From: Holacanthus passer
Taxonomy: Eukaryota > Chordata > Actinopteri > Pomacanthidae
Length of the DNA: 64,000 nt
NCBI GenBank assembly: GCA_025331565.1
Contig: JAFREQ010000008.1
Coordinates: 5,456,001 to 5,520,000 of the forward strand
Direction: 5' to 3'
Shown here piece after piece: positions 62,001 to 64,000 of the stretch. How positions within the stretch are numbered: position 1 is the stretch's first letter; the number at the start of each line of letters is the position of its first letter. Below the pieces are notes generated by a model. The model searched no databases. It saw nothing but the letters and a program-made list of their open reading frames with translations, and was not told the DNA's origin. Made by a program: the position numbers and the translations under genes.

Positions 62001-62558
62001 GCATTGTTGTGCACTTCTGTCAGTTAAGACTGACACTCTTGTTGTCTTTTGTAATGATGCCCATTCATGTAGTGTAGTATTGCGCTGACAGCATGTAATC
62101 TGCAAATTTCAGTTTCACTTGATTCTTAGATTGCTCTCAGGACAACAAATTCCGACAAGAGATAAATGCTTTCATATACATTTAAATAGCTGCACCTGCC
62201 AAAAAAATATTGTACAAAGAAACACATCCTAAACCAAAACATGTCTTACAGTTGACACTTGGAATTTAAGTCTGAAGAAATATGAAAATTCAAAACGAGG
62301 TTGCTAAAACATTTGCTGAGGACAGACATAAACTGGAATAACCGTTAATCTAACATGTATTAAAATATCTCGACATCAACACAGCAACTTTGCTTACTTC
62401 ACTGTAGGCACTCACCCATCTTTAGTCGTGTCGGCCACTCCAGCTATCAGTTCCACAGTTTTGGGATTATGCTGAGGCTGTGCATGCAAACCCAGGTAAC
62501 TCTGAACAAAGTCCCTGGGGGTCATGTAATGCTCTCCATCATCCTCCACACTGGCATA
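47071..62558 (-). CDS. slc25a12: Mitochondrial aspartate/glutamate carrier aralar1 (5' exons off window)
   Basis: Calcium-regulated inner-membrane carrier exchanging aspartate for glutamate in the malate-aspartate shuttle. Sixteen exons on the minus strand: 62416-62558, 61510-61625, 60644-60783, 58327-58473, 58020-58158, 56954-57047, 55796-55880, 54469-54550, 53014-53172, 52004-52056, 51705-51785, 49417-49557, 48038-48176, 47601-47759, 47366-47456 and 47071-47278 (stop TAA 47073-47071). Frame closes throughout; 658 residues remain, so about 20 N-terminal residues (one or two exons) lie past the right edge. The calcium-binding EF-hand is intact (DTTKDGLISFQE), followed by weaker EF-like units (FDKTGTGNISFENV; KDKNKSGTITALDF). 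The three carrier signatures are PIDLVKTRMQ, PLEIVKIRLQ and PADVIKTRLQ. The exon at 52004-52056 (LLPQLIGVAPEKAIKLT) ends in a GC donor. SLC25A13 (citrin) is similar; adjacency to dync1i2 decides for SLC25A12. Confidence 0.96.
48440..48472. repeat. T homopolymer in slc25a12 intron
   Basis: A run of about 17 T between exons 49417-49557 and 48038-48176 of slc25a12. Confidence 0.7.
48800..48985 (+). repeat. Copy of the AAGTAC-type percomorph repeat
   Basis: GGAGTGGAAAGAAAAGTGTG, TTTACTCAAGTACTTTATTT, TTTTTACTCCACTATAGAGC and TGTATTTGACAGAC occur in the family's order. Diverged copy in an slc25a12 intron. Confidence 0.6.
49030..49262 (-). repeat. Degenerate copy of the 'TAATCGATTAATC' non-autonomous repeat
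   Basis: The plus strand reads ATTGCCGATTAATTATCTGT at the left and GACAAAACAAGGCATCTGAA, then GACATCACCTT, at the right. This is the inverse of the abundant percomorph element that carries AAATGTCTTGTTTTG and terminal TAATCGATTAATC. The better copy is at 53343-53660. Confidence 0.5.
49850..50340. promoter_or_regulatory. GC-rich unique block in slc25a12 intron, candidate conserved noncoding element
   Basis: Lies in the 2.1 kb intron 49558-51704. It starts GC-rich and passes into sequence dense in factor-site words: CCCCAAATCTAATCAGGCCC, GGTCTTATCTGTAAACATCC (GATA- and forkhead-like), GATTGATGCATTCATCCCC (PBX/MEIS-like) and GCGATAATTCAGCAAGCTGT. It has no exon signals and no repeat identity. 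Function is inferred from texture only. Confidence 0.3.
51003..51300 (+). repeat. AAGTAC-type percomorph repeat, longer copy
   Basis: CAGTGGTGGGATGTTACTAC opens the copy. GACTTGAGTATTTCTAATCC, GGAAATATTGTACTTTTTTA, GATTAAACTACGCAGCAATA and GAGTACTTTCATTTTTGATA follow in the known family order. In slc25a12 intron 49558-51704. Confidence 0.65.
51786..52003 (-). other. GC-AG intron of slc25a12
   Basis: Intron of 218 bases between exon 52004-52056 and exon 51705-51785. On the minus strand the donor is CTCACG then GCAAGTC, a GC donor with otherwise consensus AAGT. The acceptor is CAG preceded by T11 and C10 homopolymers. Joining gives AIKLT-MNDFV, exactly as in the family. The nearest GT alternative adds four bases and breaks the frame. 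Confidence 0.8.
52057..53013 (-). other. slc25a12 intron
   Basis: Intron of 0.96 kb. It is mainly unique sequence, with a GA/GC-rich part at 52370-52480. A 147-codon plus-strand frame (52199-52642) has no family resemblance. No RNA gene seen. Confidence 0.45.
53343..53660 (+). repeat. Degenerate non-autonomous DNA-element-like repeat
   Basis: Opens GGTTGCAACTAACAAATTAG and passes AAATGTCTTGTTTTGATCGA, CAAGAGTCCAAAACATAAAG, ATTTGAGAAGACGACTTGAG, TTTGGACTTTTTCATGAAAA and ATGACTGGAACGATCAATTG. This follows the order of a very common percomorph element with imperfect terminal inverted repeats (GCTGCAACTAACGATTA type). Confidence 0.65.
54880..55450. promoter_or_regulatory. Unique noncoding block with GT microsatellite in slc25a12 intron
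   Basis: The intron between exons 55796-55880 and 54469-54550 holds a (GT)n run at 55053-55069. On either side are unique segments, including GAACAGATTAGCCCCACAAG and CTTGATCAAAGGGTTTAAAC (a TCF/LEF-like GATCAAAGG near 55191), then CAATTAGCC. No exon fits. Regulatory role is speculative. Confidence 0.25.
58474..60643 (-). other. slc25a12 intron, 2.2 kb
   Basis: A (CA)n tract at 58482-58497 sits right at the acceptor of exon 58327-58473. A GC-rich unique segment at 58690-58930 includes ATGCAATCAGATGGGGGCGC. The rest is AT-rich, with an A-run near 59746. No gene seen. Confidence 0.5.
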
Positions 62559-64000
62559 CTGCAGAGAAGACACAGACAGAGCTGTAAACAATATGTGAAT
62601 GTTCAACGTCTCATAGCATGTGGATTTGGTTCAGGAATCGGGAGGGTAGATTTCATTGTGTGCATAGAAAGAAAATGATGTGGAGTACTGAATGCAATGA
62701 GGGAAAAAAACACAACCAATAATAGATCAACAAGTCTGTTTTTACTGCGGGTATCTCGATAGCTATCTCTTTTCTTTGTGACAATAAGGTCTTTGTGTGC
62801 AGTTTTCTATACCAGCACATGCTGTATGGTCCACAGCTTACTGGTCCTACACAGTAATTTACATTTATACAGCGCTTTGCTGAATCCCATCATGACAAAA
62901 TGTATCAGTCCCTTTCAAATCACCGTTATCCTTTGACTTCATGTAAGGCAGAGATACACTTCTCTTTGCATTAGATACAACCACATCTATCTCATCACCA
63001 GAAAGATACACAATAATGTTTAAAAAGAAAAACATCAGATACACAACCTTCAATATAGATTGTGCATGCTGTGTCAGATACTTTAAGAAATATGTCCTGC
63101 AATGTATTACTTGTAATAACTATGTCCATGAGAAGTGTTTTGGTGATAGAGGAACAGTGTGTAACTGCTTTAACCTTTGTTTAAGAGCTGCTCAGAGCCA
63201 GGCTCTGGTTTCAGGAACACCCTGTTCACACTCGCAGTTACACACATTAACACCTGGAAGCTGCCCAGTGCAATCTGCTGGTCACTGAGCAGCTCCACTG
63301 GAGCATTTTGGGCTTCAGGGCCTTGCTGGAAGGGCACCTCTGGGATGAGCAAGTGCTGCTCTTTTACTTTCGGGACTTTCTGATCACAAGCGCACTTCTC
63401 TGACCTTTAGGGCACCACTACCAAAAAATCAGGGTGAGCAGGATTTCCATCATGCCTTATGTAGTTTTATATTGCCATATTGATATATCTTGTGATAGTG
63501 GTATGAAAATTACTTTTAGGTATAAAATGCATGTGTTTCTACATTGGCAACTGACCCCTGCCTTTTACCTACTCTGTCACGCATGTGAGGACGTTTAGAC
63601 TATCTAGACTGATTTTACAGATATACAGGACAGACCTTGGGGTGTCTCAATGTCTTGAAATGCTGGATGTAGACTGGATTCAGTTGTTTAGGCTGGACAG
63701 CTAAGAAGAGCCATGCACACCTCTATTTGTGACCTTTCTTTCTTGGGTATAACTACACTGTTGGAAAGATTGTTTGTCGAGCAAACTCCATGCCACCATG
63801 GTTGTGTGGGGCCTGTTTCCTGGTACCAGTTATTGTAAATAAATACATTTATTTTAAGACAATGAACTCTAATGAGGGTGTTTTTTGTATTCACCAAAAA
63901 TAAGAGTGAGTTGAAAATAGTTATTGTTGTATATAAATGTAAAACAAATCCATATAAAAAAATATGGTTCACAAATGTATTTCTGATGTACACATTCAAT
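62559..64000 (-). other. slc25a12 intron reaching the right edge, with repeat
   Basis: The N-terminal exons of slc25a12 should lie to the right, and I find no match to them here. A likely interspersed repeat occupies about 63190-63425 (CAGCTCCACTGGAGCATTTT, GGGCTTCAGGGCCTTGCTGG, CACAAGCGCACTTCTCTGAC, then CTTTAGGGCACCACTACC). A repeat-like TTTATACAGCGCTTTGC lies at 62863-62879. Confidence 0.45.

Noticed and set aside
63016..63288. Possible N-terminal exon of slc25a12 near the right edge
   Set aside because: Neither strand encodes the expected aralar N-terminus before YASVEDDGEHY. The segment looks like an interspersed repeat.

Overview
This is a window of vertebrate nuclear DNA, almost certainly from a ray-finned (acanthopterygian/percomorph-like) fish. 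The coding sequence is split into short exons with GT-AG introns. The encoded proteins match vertebrate families along their whole length, introns are compact, and the interspersed repeats are types I recognise from percomorph genomes. No bacterial, viral or plasmid genes were found.

Six protein-coding genes could be rebuilt exon by exon, with reading frame checked across every junction. From left to right they are: tlk1 (minus; kinase-domain exons lie off the left edge), mettl8 (minus), dcaf17 (plus), cybrd1 (plus), dync1i2 (plus) and slc25a12/aralar1 (minus; the first one or two exons lie off the right edge). This is the order and orientation of the human 2q31 block TLK1-METTL8-DCAF17-CYBRD1-DYNC1I2-SLC25A12, so synteny supports each identification.

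Layout: 1-10.4 kb is the 5' half of tlk1, with a 4.9 kb first intron. 10.4-11.9 kb is intergenic and repeat-bearing. 11.9-17.1 kb is mettl8. 17.1-18.7 kb is a head-to-head promoter region shared with dcaf17. 18.7-24.05 kb is dcaf17. 24.05-26.35 kb is intergenic, with a short tandem array, and ends in the cybrd1 promoter, which carries a perfect GTCACGTGAC box. 26.35-28.7 kb is cybrd1. 28.7-30.0 kb is the dync1i2 promoter. 30.0-46.7 kb is dync1i2. 46.7 kb to the right edge is slc25a12, tail-to-tail with dync1i2.

The genes do not form a pathway. They encode a chromatin-assembly kinase, a mitochondrial tRNA methyltransferase, a CUL4 substrate receptor, an ascorbate-dependent ferrireductase, a dynein intermediate chain and a mitochondrial aspartate/glutamate carrier. 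Their linkage is ancient. The dync1i2-slc25a12 pair is a whole-genome-duplication paralogue of the DYNC1I1-SLC25A13 pair that neighbours DLX5/DLX6. The long GC-rich, homeodomain-site-rich noncoding blocks in dync1i2 and slc25a12 introns are therefore the most interesting unexplained sequence here.

Other points worth checking are a GC-AG intron in slc25a12, a possible 13-codon microexon in dcaf17, a CA microsatellite fused to a dync1i2 splice donor, and a GCTAACGTTAGC-type motif recurring at several promoters. I did not find a novel self-contained system.
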